DNA of 64,000 nt from Streptomyces sp. NP-1717 (GTDB lineage Bacteria > Actinomycetota > Actinomycetes > Streptomycetales > Streptomycetaceae). Below, piece after piece: positions 53,548-62,531 of the stretch (its first letter is position 1; each line of letters opens with the position of its first letter). The stretch covers positions 1 to 64,000 of the forward strand of contig NZ_JAAPBF010000011.1 of assembly GCF_022695985.1 (NCBI RefSeq), written 5' to 3'. The position numbers and the translations under genes are program-made. The notes beneath the pieces are model-generated. The model saw only the letters and a list, made by a program, of their open reading frames with translations, made no database searches and had not been told where the DNA came from.

Positions 53548-53681
53548 CGTGCTGTGGGCCCGTCTGCGGGCTTGAGACCTACCCGTACGTCGGGAGAGTC
53601 GCCCAGGGCGTCTCGGCGCCCGTCAGGCCCCGCCAGGAGCGCTCCGCACGGCGCGGCGGTCGACTGGTCAGCGCGGGACGG

Positions 53682-54398
53682 TCAACGCGCGGCGGTCGCC
53701 AGCTCCTTGGCCGCCTCCGTGAGGTCCTTCGCGGTGTCGATGGCCCGCCAGTACGCGCCCTGCGGCAGCGGGAAGCCCGCCAGAAGCCGCTCGCGCGCCA
53801 GCCGGGGAAAGGTCGTCCGCTCGTGGTCACCGCGGTCGGGCAGCAGACCCGCGAACGCGGACGAGAACACGTACACACCGGCGTTGATCAGATACGGCGA
53901 CGGCGGCGACTCGATGAAGTCCAGCACATGGCCGAACTCGTCGGTCTCCACGGCCCCCCAGGGAATCCGCGGCCGGGCGAGGGCGAGCGTCGCGGTGGCA
54001 TCGCGCTCGGCGTGGAACGCGGCCATCTCGCGCAGCGAGAAACGCGTCCAGATGTCGCCGTTGGTCGCGTACCAGGGCTGCCCGGGCTCGGGCAGCCGGG
54101 CGGCGGCGTATTTGAGACCACCGCCGCGGCCGAGCGGCTCCTTCTCCACCACGGTCGTGACACGCAGCGGGAGTTCCGACGAGTCCAGCCACTCCTGGAG
54201 CACCTCGGCGAGATGGCCGCACGAGACAACGGCGTCCGTGACGCCCTCGGCGGCCAGCCAGGCAAGCTGATGGCCGATGATCGGGGTCCCCGTCCCGGGG
54301 ATCTCGACCATCGGCTTGGGACGGTCGTCGGTGTACGGGCGCAGCCGCGAACCCTGGCCGCCCGCGAGGACCACGGCCTGCGTCGGAAACGTCATCAT
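53682..54398 (-). CDS. Sugar-phosphate nucleotidyltransferase
   Basis: 238 residues, NTP_transferase fold. The signature AVVLAGGQGSRLRPYTDDRPKPM is intact in pieces (GGQGSRLRP; KPM with catalytic Lys). GDIWTRF gives the metal-binding Asp, and PSPYLINAGVYVF is typical of mannose/glucose-1-phosphate nucleotidylyltransferases. No left-handed beta-helix domain. It starts MMTF; a ribosome site is not obvious. Substrate sugar unknown. Confidence 0.88.
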   Translation of the reverse strand: MMTFPTQAVVLAGGQGSRLRPYTDDRPKPMVEIPGTGTPIIGHQLAWLAAEGVTDAVVSCGHLAEVLQEWLDSSELPLRVTTVVEKEPLGRGGGLKYAAARLPEPGQPWYATNGDIWTRFSLREMAAFHAERDATATLALARPRIPWGAVETDEFGHVLDFIESPPSPYLINAGVYVFSSAFAGLLPDRGDHERTTFPRLARERLLAGFPLPQGAYWRAIDTAKDLTEAAKELATAAR

Positions 54399-54436
54399 GC
54401 CGTGAACGATAGGCGGGGCGGTCGGGGAGGCGGTGC

Positions 54437-54859
54437 TCAGTGCCCGGCGGTCTGCTGGGAGACCCCGTAGGCGAACGAGGTGTCGCACACGGGGCGGGAG
54501 AACGACTGCGCGCGGGTGGGTCCGTAGTGCGCGACCGCGGCACGGCCGAGCGCGCGGGCCAGGGACATGCAGTGCTTGGCGAGCGAGGGGCGCTCCTCGA
54601 TCTGGCGCTGGAGGTGGGTCAGGGCGATCCCCGGGTCCTTCTCCTGGAGCTCCACGAGCAGCTTGTCGCGGAGAACGTCCTGGGGGGCGCGGGACTTGGC
54701 GCGTACGGACGCCTTGTCCGATGACGCGGTGAGGATCTGTGCCTCGGAGCTCTTCGCCGCCCACGGGACGGTCGCGACCGCGAGGGTTCCGGAGAGGACG
54801 AGGACGACGGGCAGTACGAGGGCGAGAGTTCGGCCGATTCGGCGGGCAGTGTGGGTCAC
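54437..54859 (-). CDS. Secreted protein of unknown function
   Basis: 140 residues. N-terminal signal/anchor about 10-33 (TLALVLPVVLVLSGTLAV) after twin basic residues. The mature part is helical and charged with two cysteines (KHCMSL and RPVCDTSF), which may form a disulfide outside the cell. No family recognised. On the same strand as the nucleotidyltransferase, 39 bp upstream of it. Confidence 0.68.
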   Translation of the reverse strand: MTHTARRIGRTLALVLPVVLVLSGTLAVATVPWAAKSSEAQILTASSDKASVRAKSRAPQDVLRDKLLVELQEKDPGIALTHLQRQIEERPSLAKHCMSLARALGRAAVAHYGPTRAQSFSRPVCDTSFAYGVSQQTAGH

Positions 54860-55010
54860 GGAGGCGAGCGTAGCGGTCAGTGATGATTTGGCGACATTTA
54901 GTCACTCGGGTGAGGGATGGTTCGACTGGGCTTTTCGAATCGGGTGTTGACGTACGCGAATCGAAATGGCCTGTGTGCCGGGGTATTTGTCCGCCCGGGC
55001 GGCATACGCA

Positions 55011-55040
55011 AACGGCCCCGCACCGAAGTGCGGGGCCGTT
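55011..55040 (-). terminator. Terminator downstream of msiK
   Basis: AACGGCCCCGCAC (55011-55023) and GTGCGGGGCCGTT (55028-55040) form a 13-bp perfect stem with a CGAA loop; on the minus strand it continues into T-rich sequence, 16 bp after the msiK stop. Confidence 0.8.
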
Positions 55041-55055
55041 AGTACGTTCTTCGGG

Positions 55056-56192
55056 TCAGTCGCTGAGGCGCTCACCCGTGGACGAGGCGAAGACGTGCGT
55101 CTCGCCCGGACGCGGCACGACGTGCAGCTTCGCGCCCTTCTCGGGAACGGCACGGCCGTTGACGCGGACCACCAGGTCCTTGTGCTCGCCGCCGACCTGC
55201 GCGTCGCCGTAGACGTAACCGTCGGCGCCCAGCTCCTCGACGACGTTGACGGTGACGGCCAGACCGGCCGGCGCGTCGTCGGCGTCCTTCGACAGCGTCT
55301 TGGCGACCTCGCCGCCCTGCTCCACGATGTCGAAGTGCTCCGGGCGGACACCGACGGTGACGGTGCTGTCACCACGGTCGGCCGCGGCGGACAGCGCCTC
55401 ACGGGAGATCGGGACGACGCTGTTGCCGAACTTCACACCACCGTCGGTGATCGGGACCTCGACCAGGTTCATGGCCGGGGAGCCGATGAAGCCGGCGACG
55501 AAGAGGTTGGCGGGGCGGTCGTACATGTTGCGCGGCGAGTCCACCTGCTGGAGCAGACCGTCCTTGAGGACGGCGACCCGGTCACCCATGGTCATGGCCT
55601 CGACCTGGTCGTGCGTGACGTACACGGTCGTGATGCCCAGACGGCGCTGGAGCGAGGCGATCTGCGTACGGGTCGACACACGGAGCTTGGCGTCGAGGTT
55701 CGACAGCGGCTCGTCCATGAGGAACACCTGCGGCTCACGCACGATGGCGCGCCCCATCGCCACACGCTGGCGCTGACCACCGGAGAGCGCCTTCGGCTTG
55801 CGGTCCAGGTACTCGGTGAGGTCGAGGATCTTCGCGGCCTCTTCGACCTTCTTACGGATGTCGGCCTTGTTGACGCCCGCGATCTTCAGCGCGAAACCCA
55901 TGTTGTCGGCGACCGACATGTGCGGGTACAGCGCGTAGTTCTGGAACACCATCGCGATGTCCCGGTCCTTGGGCGGCAGGTGCGTGACATCGCGGTCACC
56001 GATGCGGATCGCTCCGCCGTTGACGTCCTCAAGACCCGCGAGCATGCGCAGGGAGGTCGACTTGCCGCAGCCGGAGGGCCCGACGAGCACGAGGAACTCG
56101 CCGTCCGCGACGTCGAGCTCGAGCTGGTCGACGGCGGGCTTGGTGGAACCCGGGTACACACGGGTCGCCTTGTCGAACTGAACAGTGGCCAT
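55056..56192 (-). CDS. msiK: Multiple sugar-import ABC ATPase MsiK
   Basis: 378 residues. Walker A GPSGCGKST (38-46), Q-loop MVFQNYALYPHM, signature LSGGQRQRVAMGRAI, Walker B VFLMDEPLSNLDAKLR, and a C-terminal OB-type TOBE domain (about 235-375). Stand-alone MsiK energises many sugar importers in Streptomyces (cellobiose, chitobiose, maltose). No permease or binding protein adjoins it, which fits a shared ATPase. A dre-like DasR site lies 80 bp upstream. Confidence 0.95.
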   Translation of the reverse strand: MATVQFDKATRVYPGSTKPAVDQLELDVADGEFLVLVGPSGCGKSTSLRMLAGLEDVNGGAIRIGDRDVTHLPPKDRDIAMVFQNYALYPHMSVADNMGFALKIAGVNKADIRKKVEEAAKILDLTEYLDRKPKALSGGQRQRVAMGRAIVREPQVFLMDEPLSNLDAKLRVSTRTQIASLQRRLGITTVYVTHDQVEAMTMGDRVAVLKDGLLQQVDSPRNMYDRPANLFVAGFIGSPAMNLVEVPITDGGVKFGNSVVPISREALSAAADRGDSTVTVGVRPEHFDIVEQGGEVAKTLSKDADDAPAGLAVTVNVVEELGADGYVYGDAQVGGEHKDLVVRVNGRAVPEKGAKLHVVPRPGETHVFASSTGERLSD

Positions 56193-56271
56193 GGTGATGT
56201 GGTCCCTTCACCGGCAGGAACGTGCCGGACGATCCGAGTAAAGGAATGGCTCCCCCGCCGAGGGGCGGAGG

Positions 56272-56287
56272 ATGGGTCTAGTCCACC
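56272..56287. promoter_or_regulatory. Probable DasR-responsive element (dre) upstream of msiK
   Basis: On the minus strand GGTGGACTAGACCCAT matches the 16-bp dre consensus ACTGGTCTAGACCACT at 11 of 16 positions, including the central CTAGACC. DasR represses N-acetylglucosamine and chitin uptake genes, and msiK feeds those importers. Confidence 0.55.
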
Positions 56288-56359
56288 TGGATGAACTTGA
56301 GGTGACGCTACCCCGCGTTTCAAGATCTGTCAGTAGGTGAGCAGCATCCAAATTCCCGG

Positions 56360-56387
56360 CTGACCTGTGATCCGTGCCGGTTATAGT
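56360..56387 (+). promoter_or_regulatory. Probable promoter of tRNA-Thr
   Basis: CTGACC (56360-56365), 16 bp, then TATAGT (56382-56387), ending 10 bp before the tRNA. HrdB-type promoter shape. Confidence 0.5.
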
Positions 56388-56397
56388 TTTCCCGCAC

Positions 56398-56471
56398 GCC
56401 TCCTTAGCTCAGTTGGCCAGAGCAACGCACTTGTAATGCGTAGGTCGTCGGTTCGAATCCGACAGGGGGCT
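56398..56471 (+). tRNA. tRNA-Thr (anticodon TGT)
   Basis: Cloverleaf of 74 nt. Acceptor GCCTCCT pairs with AGGGGGC; the T-arm has GTTCGAATC; the anticodon stem ACGCA/TGCGT encloses loop CTTGTAA, anticodon TGT at 56432-56434. Discriminator is T and the 3' CCA is not encoded. No integrase or duplicated 3' end nearby, so it is not occupied as an attachment site here. Confidence 0.96.
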
Positions 56472-56523
56472 CGGGGGAAGGCCAGGTCGTCCGTGATGAC
56501 CTGGCCTTTCGGCGTTGAGGGGG

Positions 56524-57918
56524 TCAGTGGCGGCCCGAGATGCGGTTCGCCGTGCGGGCGAGGGTGGGGGTGGTCGTCGTGTGGGTCGTGGACTCCTGGC
56601 GGTCCGCCGTGCGGTAGGCCGCGTAGAGGGTGTGGACTCCCAGCCAGCGCAGGGGCTCCGGTTCCCATTTGCGGACCTTGTGGTTGACCCAGGGCAGCGT
56701 CGTGAGGTCCGTGGGGCCGGCCTGGCCCGAGTCCTGCTGGATCAGGTCGCGCAGGGTGCGGGCCGCGAGGTTGGTCGTGGCGACTCCGGAGCCGACGTAG
56801 CCGCCCGCCCAGCCGAGGCCGGTGGAGCGGTCGAGGGTGACCGTGGCGCACCAGTCGCGGGGGACGCCGAGGACCCCCGACCAGGCGTGATCGATGCGGA
56901 CACCGGCCGTGGTGGGGAAGAAGCGGACCAGGATGTCGCGCAGGGCGGCGATGGTGGCGGGCTGGGTGCGGCCGTCGTTGTCGGTTCGGGAGCCGTAACG
57001 GTACGGGACCCCCCGGCCGCCGAGCGCGATGCGGTCGTCGGCGGTGCGCTGGGCGTACATGTAGGCGTGCGCCATGTCGCCGAGGGTTTCGCGGCCTTCC
57101 CAGCCGATGGTGTCCCACACCGCGGCGGGCAGCGGTTCGGTCGCGATCATCGAGGAGTTCATGGGGAGCCAGGTGCGGCGCTCGCCCTTGAGGCCGGCGG
57201 TGAAGCCCTCGGTGCAGCGCAGGATGTAGGGCGCGCGGACGGTGCCGTACGGGGTGATCGCGTGTTTGGGCTTGATCTCGGTGACGGGCGTCGATTCGTG
57301 GATGGTGACGCCGAGTGCCTCGACGGCCGCGGCGAGGCCCTTGAGGAGTTTGACGGGGTGCAGCCGGGCGCCGTGCGGGGTCCAGGTGGAGCCGACGGCT
57401 CCGGTGACCCGTACGCGTTCGGCGGTCTCGCGTGCGCCGTGCAGGGTGCGGTCGGTCTCGCCGAAGGCGATCTCGGTGGTGTGGAACTCCTTGAGGCGGG
57501 CGAGTTGGGCGGGTGTGTACGCGACTTCGAGGACGCCGCCCCGGTGGATGTCGGCGTCGATCGTCTCTTCGGCGGCGACGCGTACGACTTCGGCCACGGT
57601 GTCGTTCATGGCCCGCTGGAGGCGTACAGCGGCGTCCTGGCCGTGTTTGAGGGCGTAGGCGTCGCGGCCGGCGATGCCGTTGTAGAGCCAGCCGCCGTTG
57701 CGCCCGGAGGCGCCGTATCCGCAGAACTTGCCTTCCAGGACGGTGATGTTGAGGAAGGGCACGGCCTTCTTCAGGTAGTAGGCCGTCCACAGGCCGGTGA
57801 AGCCGCCGCCGACGACGCAGACGTCGGCCGTCGCGTCGCCGGGGAGGGGTTCGCGGGGCGCGGGTATGCCGTCCTGGGCGTACCAGAAGGAGATGCCGCC
57901 GTTCGTGGTGCTGCTCAT
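56524..57918 (-). CDS. FAD-dependent amine/amino-acid oxidase (DAO family)
   Basis: 464 residues. N-terminal GxGxxG in VCVVGGGFTGLWTAYYL binds FAD, and YGASGRNGGWLYNG is the typical DAO/gamma-glutamylputrescine-oxidase segment. The C-terminal GVATTNLAARTLRDLI completes the FAD site. Residues after 430 are a Thr-rich tail. Probably deaminates an amine or N-methylated amino acid in the cytoplasm; substrate unknown. Divergent from the kinase gene. Confidence 0.87.
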   Translation of the reverse strand: MSSTTNGGISFWYAQDGIPAPREPLPGDATADVCVVGGGFTGLWTAYYLKKAVPFLNITVLEGKFCGYGASGRNGGWLYNGIAGRDAYALKHGQDAAVRLQRAMNDTVAEVVRVAAEETIDADIHRGGVLEVAYTPAQLARLKEFHTTEIAFGETDRTLHGARETAERVRVTGAVGSTWTPHGARLHPVKLLKGLAAAVEALGVTIHESTPVTEIKPKHAITPYGTVRAPYILRCTEGFTAGLKGERRTWLPMNSSMIATEPLPAAVWDTIGWEGRETLGDMAHAYMYAQRTADDRIALGGRGVPYRYGSRTDNDGRTQPATIAALRDILVRFFPTTAGVRIDHAWSGVLGVPRDWCATVTLDRSTGLGWAGGYVGSGVATTNLAARTLRDLIQQDSGQAGPTDLTTLPWVNHKVRKWEPEPLRWLGVHTLYAAYRTADRQESTTHTTTTPTLARTANRISGRH

Positions 57919-57992
57919 GACGGTGTTCGTACACCGCTTTCCGAGGCTGTGTCCAGGTTCGGGGGAGGGGGCGTGCTCGTAGGCTCGGGGTG

Positions 57993-58910
57993 ATGGAGAT
58001 TCCGGCGGAGCTGGTGAGGACGCAGTCGACGTTTCAGGGTGCGCGGGGGCGCGCGTTCATCGCCGCGCTGCCGGCGCGCGCGGCCGGCTTTCTGAAGAGG
58101 TGGGAGCTTCGGCGTACGGGGCCGGCGATGCACGGTATGTGCGCGCTCGTCCTGCCGGTGGAGCGGGCGGACGGTACGCCGGCCGTGCTGAAGCTCCAGG
58201 ACCTCGACGGGGAGACGGCCGGTGAGCCGGTGGCGCTGCGGCTGTGGGACGGCGACGGCGCGGTGCGGCTGCTGGAGTACGACGAGGCGTCGGGCACGCT
58301 GCTGCTGGAGCGGCTGGACGCGGCGCGGGATCTGGCCGGTGTCCCGGTACGGGAGGGGGTGGCGGTCATCGCCGGGCTGCTGGCCCGGCTGACGGCGCGG
58401 CCCGCGCCGGCGGGCCTGCGGACGCTGGGCGGGATCGCGGGGGCGATGCTCGACGAGGCGCCGGTGGCGGTGCGGTCGCTCCCGGCAGGCGCGGAGCGCC
58501 GGCTGCTCCTGGACTGTGCGGCGGCGGTACGTGAGGTGGCCGGTGAGCCGGGGGAGCGGCTGCTGCACTGGGATCTGCACTTCGAGAACGTGCTGGCGCC
58601 GGTGCCGGACGCCGGGGCGGCGGCGGGGGCGGGGGTCCGTGAGCCGTGGCTGGCCATCGATCCGAAGCCGCTGGCCGGGGATCCGGGGTTCGAGCTGCTG
58701 CCCGCCCTGGTCAACCGGTTCGACACGGGCGACATCATGTGGAGGTTCGATCTCATGACGGAGGTCATGGGGCTCGACCGGGAGCGCGCGCGGGCGTGGA
58801 CGCTGGGGCGGGTGCTCCAGAGCTGTCTGTGGGACATCGGCGACGGGGATCGGGGGTTGTCGCCCGTGCACCTGGCGGTGGGGCGGGCGCTGCGGGAGCG
58901 CCGTGGCTGA
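57993..58910 (+). CDS. Aminoglycoside O-phosphotransferase APH(6)-like
   Basis: 305 residues from ATG 57993 (a GTG just before is possible). Matches the streptomycin 6-kinase/hydroxyurea-kinase group: MHGMCALVLPVERADG, LLHWDLHFENVL (catalytic loop), and WLAIDPKPLAGDPGFELLPAL with the metal Asp. Could inactivate streptomycin-type antibiotics, or act on another cyclitol. No biosynthesis genes are near, so housekeeping or cryptic resistance is equally likely. Confidence 0.87.
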   Translation: MEIPAELVRTQSTFQGARGRAFIAALPARAAGFLKRWELRRTGPAMHGMCALVLPVERADGTPAVLKLQDLDGETAGEPVALRLWDGDGAVRLLEYDEASGTLLLERLDAARDLAGVPVREGVAVIAGLLARLTARPAPAGLRTLGGIAGAMLDEAPVAVRSLPAGAERRLLLDCAAAVREVAGEPGERLLHWDLHFENVLAPVPDAGAAAGAGVREPWLAIDPKPLAGDPGFELLPALVNRFDTGDIMWRFDLMTEVMGLDRERARAWTLGRVLQSCLWDIGDGDRGLSPVHLAVGRALRERRG

Positions 58911-59003
58911 CGCCGCAGGCGGGACCGTTCGACGACGGAGTGCCGAGCGCGGCCGGCCCGGTCGCCGCTGGCGCGACGGCCGGGGAAAGGGCAGGCTGCG
59001 GGC

Positions 59004-59483
59004 ATGATTCGTACGGCGACGGCCGCCGACGTTCCGGTGATCCACGCGATGATCCGTGAACTGGCGGCATACGAGAAGGCCCCGGACGAGGCGCGGGCGA
59101 CCGAGGCGCAGTTGCGCGAGGCGCTGTTCGGGGAGCGGCCCGCCGCGTACGCGCACGTCGCGGAGACGGACGACGGCGAGGTGGCGGGGTTCGCGCTGTG
59201 GTTCCTGAACTTCTCGACGTGGCGCGGGGTGCACGGCATCTACCTGGAGGATCTGTACGTCCGTCCGGAGCGGCGCGGTGGCGGGCACGGCAAGGCGCTG
59301 CTGACGGAGCTGGCGCGGATCTGTGTGGAGCGCGGGTACGAGCGGCTGGAGTGGTCCGTACTGGACTGGAACGAGCCGTCGATCGCCTTCTACCGGGCGT
59401 TGGGGGCGCGGCCGCAGGACGGGTGGACGGTGTTCCGGCTGACGGACGGGGAGTTGGCCGCGCTGGGGGCGCCCGGGGCGTGA
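59004..59483 (+). CDS. GNAT acetyltransferase, SSAT-like
   Basis: 159 residues. The sequence IRTATAADVPVIHAMIRELAAYEKAP and GFALWFLNFSTWRGVHGIYLEDLYV with RRGGGHGKALL match the diamine/spermidine N-acetyltransferase-like subgroup (thialysine acetyltransferase type). Probably acetylates a small diamine. Codirectional with the kinase gene, 93 bp downstream. Confidence 0.86.
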   Translation: MIRTATAADVPVIHAMIRELAAYEKAPDEARATEAQLREALFGERPAAYAHVAETDDGEVAGFALWFLNFSTWRGVHGIYLEDLYVRPERRGGGHGKALLTELARICVERGYERLEWSVLDWNEPSIAFYRALGARPQDGWTVFRLTDGELAALGAPGA

Positions 59484-59556
59484 GAGCGCGGCGTTGTCAG
59501 TGGGTCCCTCTACTCTCGGTGACGAGTGTGGAGACCGACTTCTGTGGGGGGACCGC

Positions 59557-60045
59557 GTGTCCGGGACGACGATCCAGCAGCCCGATCCGGTGACGGCGGA
59601 GATCGGCCGTGGCATGGAGCTGGGGCAGCGTGGTGAACGGGACGCCGCCCGGCGGGTGTTCGCCGGTGTGTGGGACCGGCTGGGCGCGGACGGCGACCCG
59701 TTCCACATATGCGCGCTGGCCCACTCGATGGCGGATGTCCAGGACGATCCGCGGGAGGAACTGGTCTGGGACCTGCGGGCGTTGGAGGCGGCGGATCTGG
59801 TCTCGGACGAGCGCGCGCGGCTCGCGGGGGTGGCGAGCCCGGTGGCCGCGTTCTACCCGTCGCTGCATCTCAACCTGGGGGATGTGTACCGGCGGCTGGG
59901 CGATCTCGACCGGGCCCGCGATCATCTGGCGCGCGGGCTGGACGCGGTGGGCACGCTCGGCGACGACGGTTACGGGCAGCTGATCAAGGGCGGTCTCGAC
60001 CGGCTGGCCGAGCGACTGTCGGCCCCCGGCTCGTCGGCGGACTGA
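59557..60045 (+). CDS. TPR-like hypothetical protein
   Basis: 162 residues from GTG 59557 (GGGGGG upstream). All helical; HLNLGDVYRRLGDLDRARDHLARGL fits one TPR repeat (given here as a pattern, residues about 115-138), with DPFHICALAHSMADVQ forming a similar pair. Probably a scaffold or binding protein. Partner unknown. Confidence 0.75.
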   Translation: MSGTTIQQPDPVTAEIGRGMELGQRGERDAARRVFAGVWDRLGADGDPFHICALAHSMADVQDDPREELVWDLRALEAADLVSDERARLAGVASPVAAFYPSLHLNLGDVYRRLGDLDRARDHLARGLDAVGTLGDDGYGQLIKGGLDRLAERLSAPGSSAD

Positions 60046-60052
60046 TCTCCGG

Positions 60053-61072
60053 TCAGTCGTGCCGCGGGGCGAGCGGCGGCTCCAGGACCACCTTGCCCAT
60101 CGTGCCGCGCGTCTCCAGCGCGCGGTGCGCCCCGGCCGCGTCGGCGAGCGGGAAGCGCTGTACGGCCGGGCGCAGGCGGCCCGACGCGGCCTCCGCCAGG
60201 GCGCGGACCTCCAGTGCGCGTACGTCGCCGCCCGCCTTCTGGATCATGACGGGCCCGAGGACGCCCTCCGAGGTGATGCCGCGCTCCGCCTGCTCCTCTT
60301 CCGTGTAGCTCAGCGGTTCGCCGTCGAGGATGCCTTCGCCGGACCAGCCGAAGACGAGGTGTCTGCCGCCCTTGCCGAGGAGGTCGACGGCGGCCCGGCC
60401 GGTGTCGCCTCCGACGGAGTCGAAGACGACGGTGGCCGCGCGGCCCGCGAGGTGGGCGCGGACCGTCTGCGGCCAGTCGGGCCGGGTGTAGTCGACGGCG
60501 AGGTCGGCGCCGTTCTCGGTGACGCGCGCGACCTTGACGGGTCCGCCGGCCAGGCCGATGACGGTGGCGCCGGCGTTCTTCGCGTACTGGACGAGGAGGG
60601 TGCCGATGCCGCCGGCGGCGGCGGGGACGATCGCGACGTCCTCGGGGCCGAGGGCGGTGAACTGGAGGATGCCCATGGTGGTGCGGCCGGTGCCGATCAT
60701 GGCGACGGCTTCGGCGGCGTCGAGGTTGCCGGGGATCTCGTGGAGCCGGGCCGCGTCGGCGACGGCGAGTTCCGCGTAGCCGCCGGGGGCCATGCCGAGG
60801 TGGGTGACGACCCGCTTGCCGAGCCAGCCCGGGTCGGTGCCGTCGCCGAGCGCGTCGACCGTGCCGGCGACTTCGCGGCCGGGGACGGTGGGCAGTTCGA
60901 CGGGCGCGGGGTACGGCCCGGTCATGCCCTGGCGCAGGGCGGTGTCGAGGAGGTGGACCCCGGCCGCGGCGACGGCGATCCGGACCTGGCCGGGGCCGGG
61001 GACGGGGTCGTCGGTCCGCTCGTGGACCAGGTTCTCGGCGGGCCCGTAGGCGTGGAGGCGGATGGCGTGCAT
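60053..61072 (-). CDS. Zinc-type NADPH:quinone oxidoreductase (MDR family)
   Basis: 339 residues. GroES-like domain (about 1-125) then a Rossmann domain with AAGGIGTLLVQYAKNAGATVIG. PGREVAGTVDALG and FDSVGG-TG are typical of quinone reductases and crotonyl-CoA-like members. Zinc ligands of alcohol dehydrogenases are absent. Reduces quinones or enones with NADPH; physiological substrate unknown. Convergent with the TPR-like gene. Confidence 0.87.
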   Translation of the reverse strand: MHAIRLHAYGPAENLVHERTDDPVPGPGQVRIAVAAAGVHLLDTALRQGMTGPYPAPVELPTVPGREVAGTVDALGDGTDPGWLGKRVVTHLGMAPGGYAELAVADAARLHEIPGNLDAAEAVAMIGTGRTTMGILQFTALGPEDVAIVPAAAGGIGTLLVQYAKNAGATVIGLAGGPVKVARVTENGADLAVDYTRPDWPQTVRAHLAGRAATVVFDSVGGDTGRAAVDLLGKGGRHLVFGWSGEGILDGEPLSYTEEEQAERGITSEGVLGPVMIQKAGGDVRALEVRALAEAASGRLRPAVQRFPLADAAGAHRALETRGTMGKVVLEPPLAPRHD

Positions 61073-61220
61073 GGCTGGCTCCCTCGTCGGGTCCCGGTAC
61101 GTCGCGAGCGCGGTCCGGCGCGTTCGCGCGCGCCGGGTTAGCGGCGCGTGCGGTCCGGTGCGTCGCGCCGTTCCGGGGCGGCGTACGGCAGTCAGCCTCC
61201 GACCTCAAGCGGACTTGAGG

Positions 61221-62387
61221 TCAAGCGGAGTGCCGGAGCCGTACGCCGCCGACCCTCAGCAGCGCGAGCGAGGCCGCCTCGATCGCGCTGTTGAACGAGA
61301 CCTCGGACAGGACGCCGGGCGCGGCGACCTGGTCCCCGACGAGATAGACGCCGTCGCCCCGGTCGATGCGCGGCCGGTCGCGCCAGGTGGTGCCGGGCAG
61401 GTCGACCGCTCCCGTACGGCCGGCGGCGAGTGACTGGCGCCGCCACAGGGCCCGTTCGCGCCACTCGGGGAAGCCGAGGTCGAGCAGGTTCTCCGCGCGC
61501 GCGATGCCGACGGCCGCGGACTCGCCGGGGGCGACCGGGAATTGGCCCTGGAGGAGTTGTTCACCGGCCGGTGCGAGTGAGGTGTCGGCGGCGGTGAACC
61601 GTTCCAGCCAGCCCGGCGCGTCGAGATCGCAGATGACGAACGGGTCGCCCCTGCGCGTGGTGAGACCGAGGTCCAGCAGGGCGGTGCGCCCGCTCTCCCA
61701 CCGCAGGCTGTCGTCGCCGAGCAGCGGCCGGGCCGATTCGAGCGACGTCGCGACGATCACGGGGCCGTCCTCGGGGAGGGTGTCGACGCGGGAGACGGTC
61801 TCGATGCGTACGCCCAGGTTCCAGGCCCGTCCGAGCATCCGGTCGATGACCTGGCTCCAGCCGCCGACCGCGATGTGCGCCTCCGGCGGGATGGTCGCGG
61901 CGCGCCGGAGCCTTTCCTGGACGAAGGCGGCGGAGAGGGAGCCCGGATCGTGGTGGAAGAGGACGACGGCGGCGTAACGGGCGGCGGCGACGGCCGCGTC
62001 GTGACCGTGCCGGTCGGTGGCCCAGGTGTGGAAGTCGACGTTCACGGGCGCCCGTTCGGCCCGGCTCCGGCTCGCCTTGAGGAGCCCGAAGGGCGGGGCC
62101 TTGCGGAGCGCGCCGTCGCGGTGGAAGCGGAGGCGGGCGGCTTCGAGGGCCGGGACGCGCGCCATCGGGCCGAGGAGACCGCGCTGTCGGAGCCAGGTCC
62201 AGTGGGGGCCGCGATGGTAGAAGACGTGCGGCCCTTCGTTGGCGCGGTACGGGCCCTCGGTGGTGCGGGCCCGCCCGCCGAAGGTGTGGTGCGCCTCGAA
62301 GACGGTCACTCTGGCGCCCGACTCGGCCGCCGAGATGGCCGCGGTGAGTCCGGCGAAGCCGCCGCCGACGACGGTGATGTGATCCAT
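61221..62387 (-). CDS. FAD/NAD(P)-dependent oxidoreductase, phytoene-desaturase-like
   Basis: 388 residues. ITVVGGGFAGLTAAISAAE binds FAD, then EAHHTFGGRARTTEG (the GGRA motif of carotenoid/amine oxidases). C-terminal GVYLVGDQVAAPGVLSEVSFNSA is the second FAD region with the conserved GD. Shorter than phytoene desaturase and lacking carotenoid neighbours, so its substrate is open. Confidence 0.84.
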   Translation of the reverse strand: MDHITVVGGGFAGLTAAISAAESGARVTVFEAHHTFGGRARTTEGPYRANEGPHVFYHRGPHWTWLRQRGLLGPMARVPALEAARLRFHRDGALRKAPPFGLLKASRSRAERAPVNVDFHTWATDRHGHDAAVAAARYAAVVLFHHDPGSLSAAFVQERLRRAATIPPEAHIAVGGWSQVIDRMLGRAWNLGVRIETVSRVDTLPEDGPVIVATSLESARPLLGDDSLRWESGRTALLDLGLTTRRGDPFVICDLDAPGWLERFTAADTSLAPAGEQLLQGQFPVAPGESAAVGIARAENLLDLGFPEWRERALWRRQSLAAGRTGAVDLPGTTWRDRPRIDRGDGVYLVGDQVAAPGVLSEVSFNSAIEAASLALLRVGGVRLRHSA

Positions 62388-62531
62388 GGCTGGTGCCCCT
62401 TCACTCGTTTCACTCGTTCCCGGTGTGCCTGCGCGTGGTCCTCACGGATGTGACGAGAAACGGGCGTGGTTTGTGACATTACGAGTCGGGCATTTCGGTC
62501 GGCTGTCAGTGGGGTACGTCACGATGGATCC

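Noticed and set aside
56398-56471. Integration site of a mobile element at tRNA-Thr
   Set aside because: No integrase, excisionase or repeated tRNA 3' end is visible on either side.
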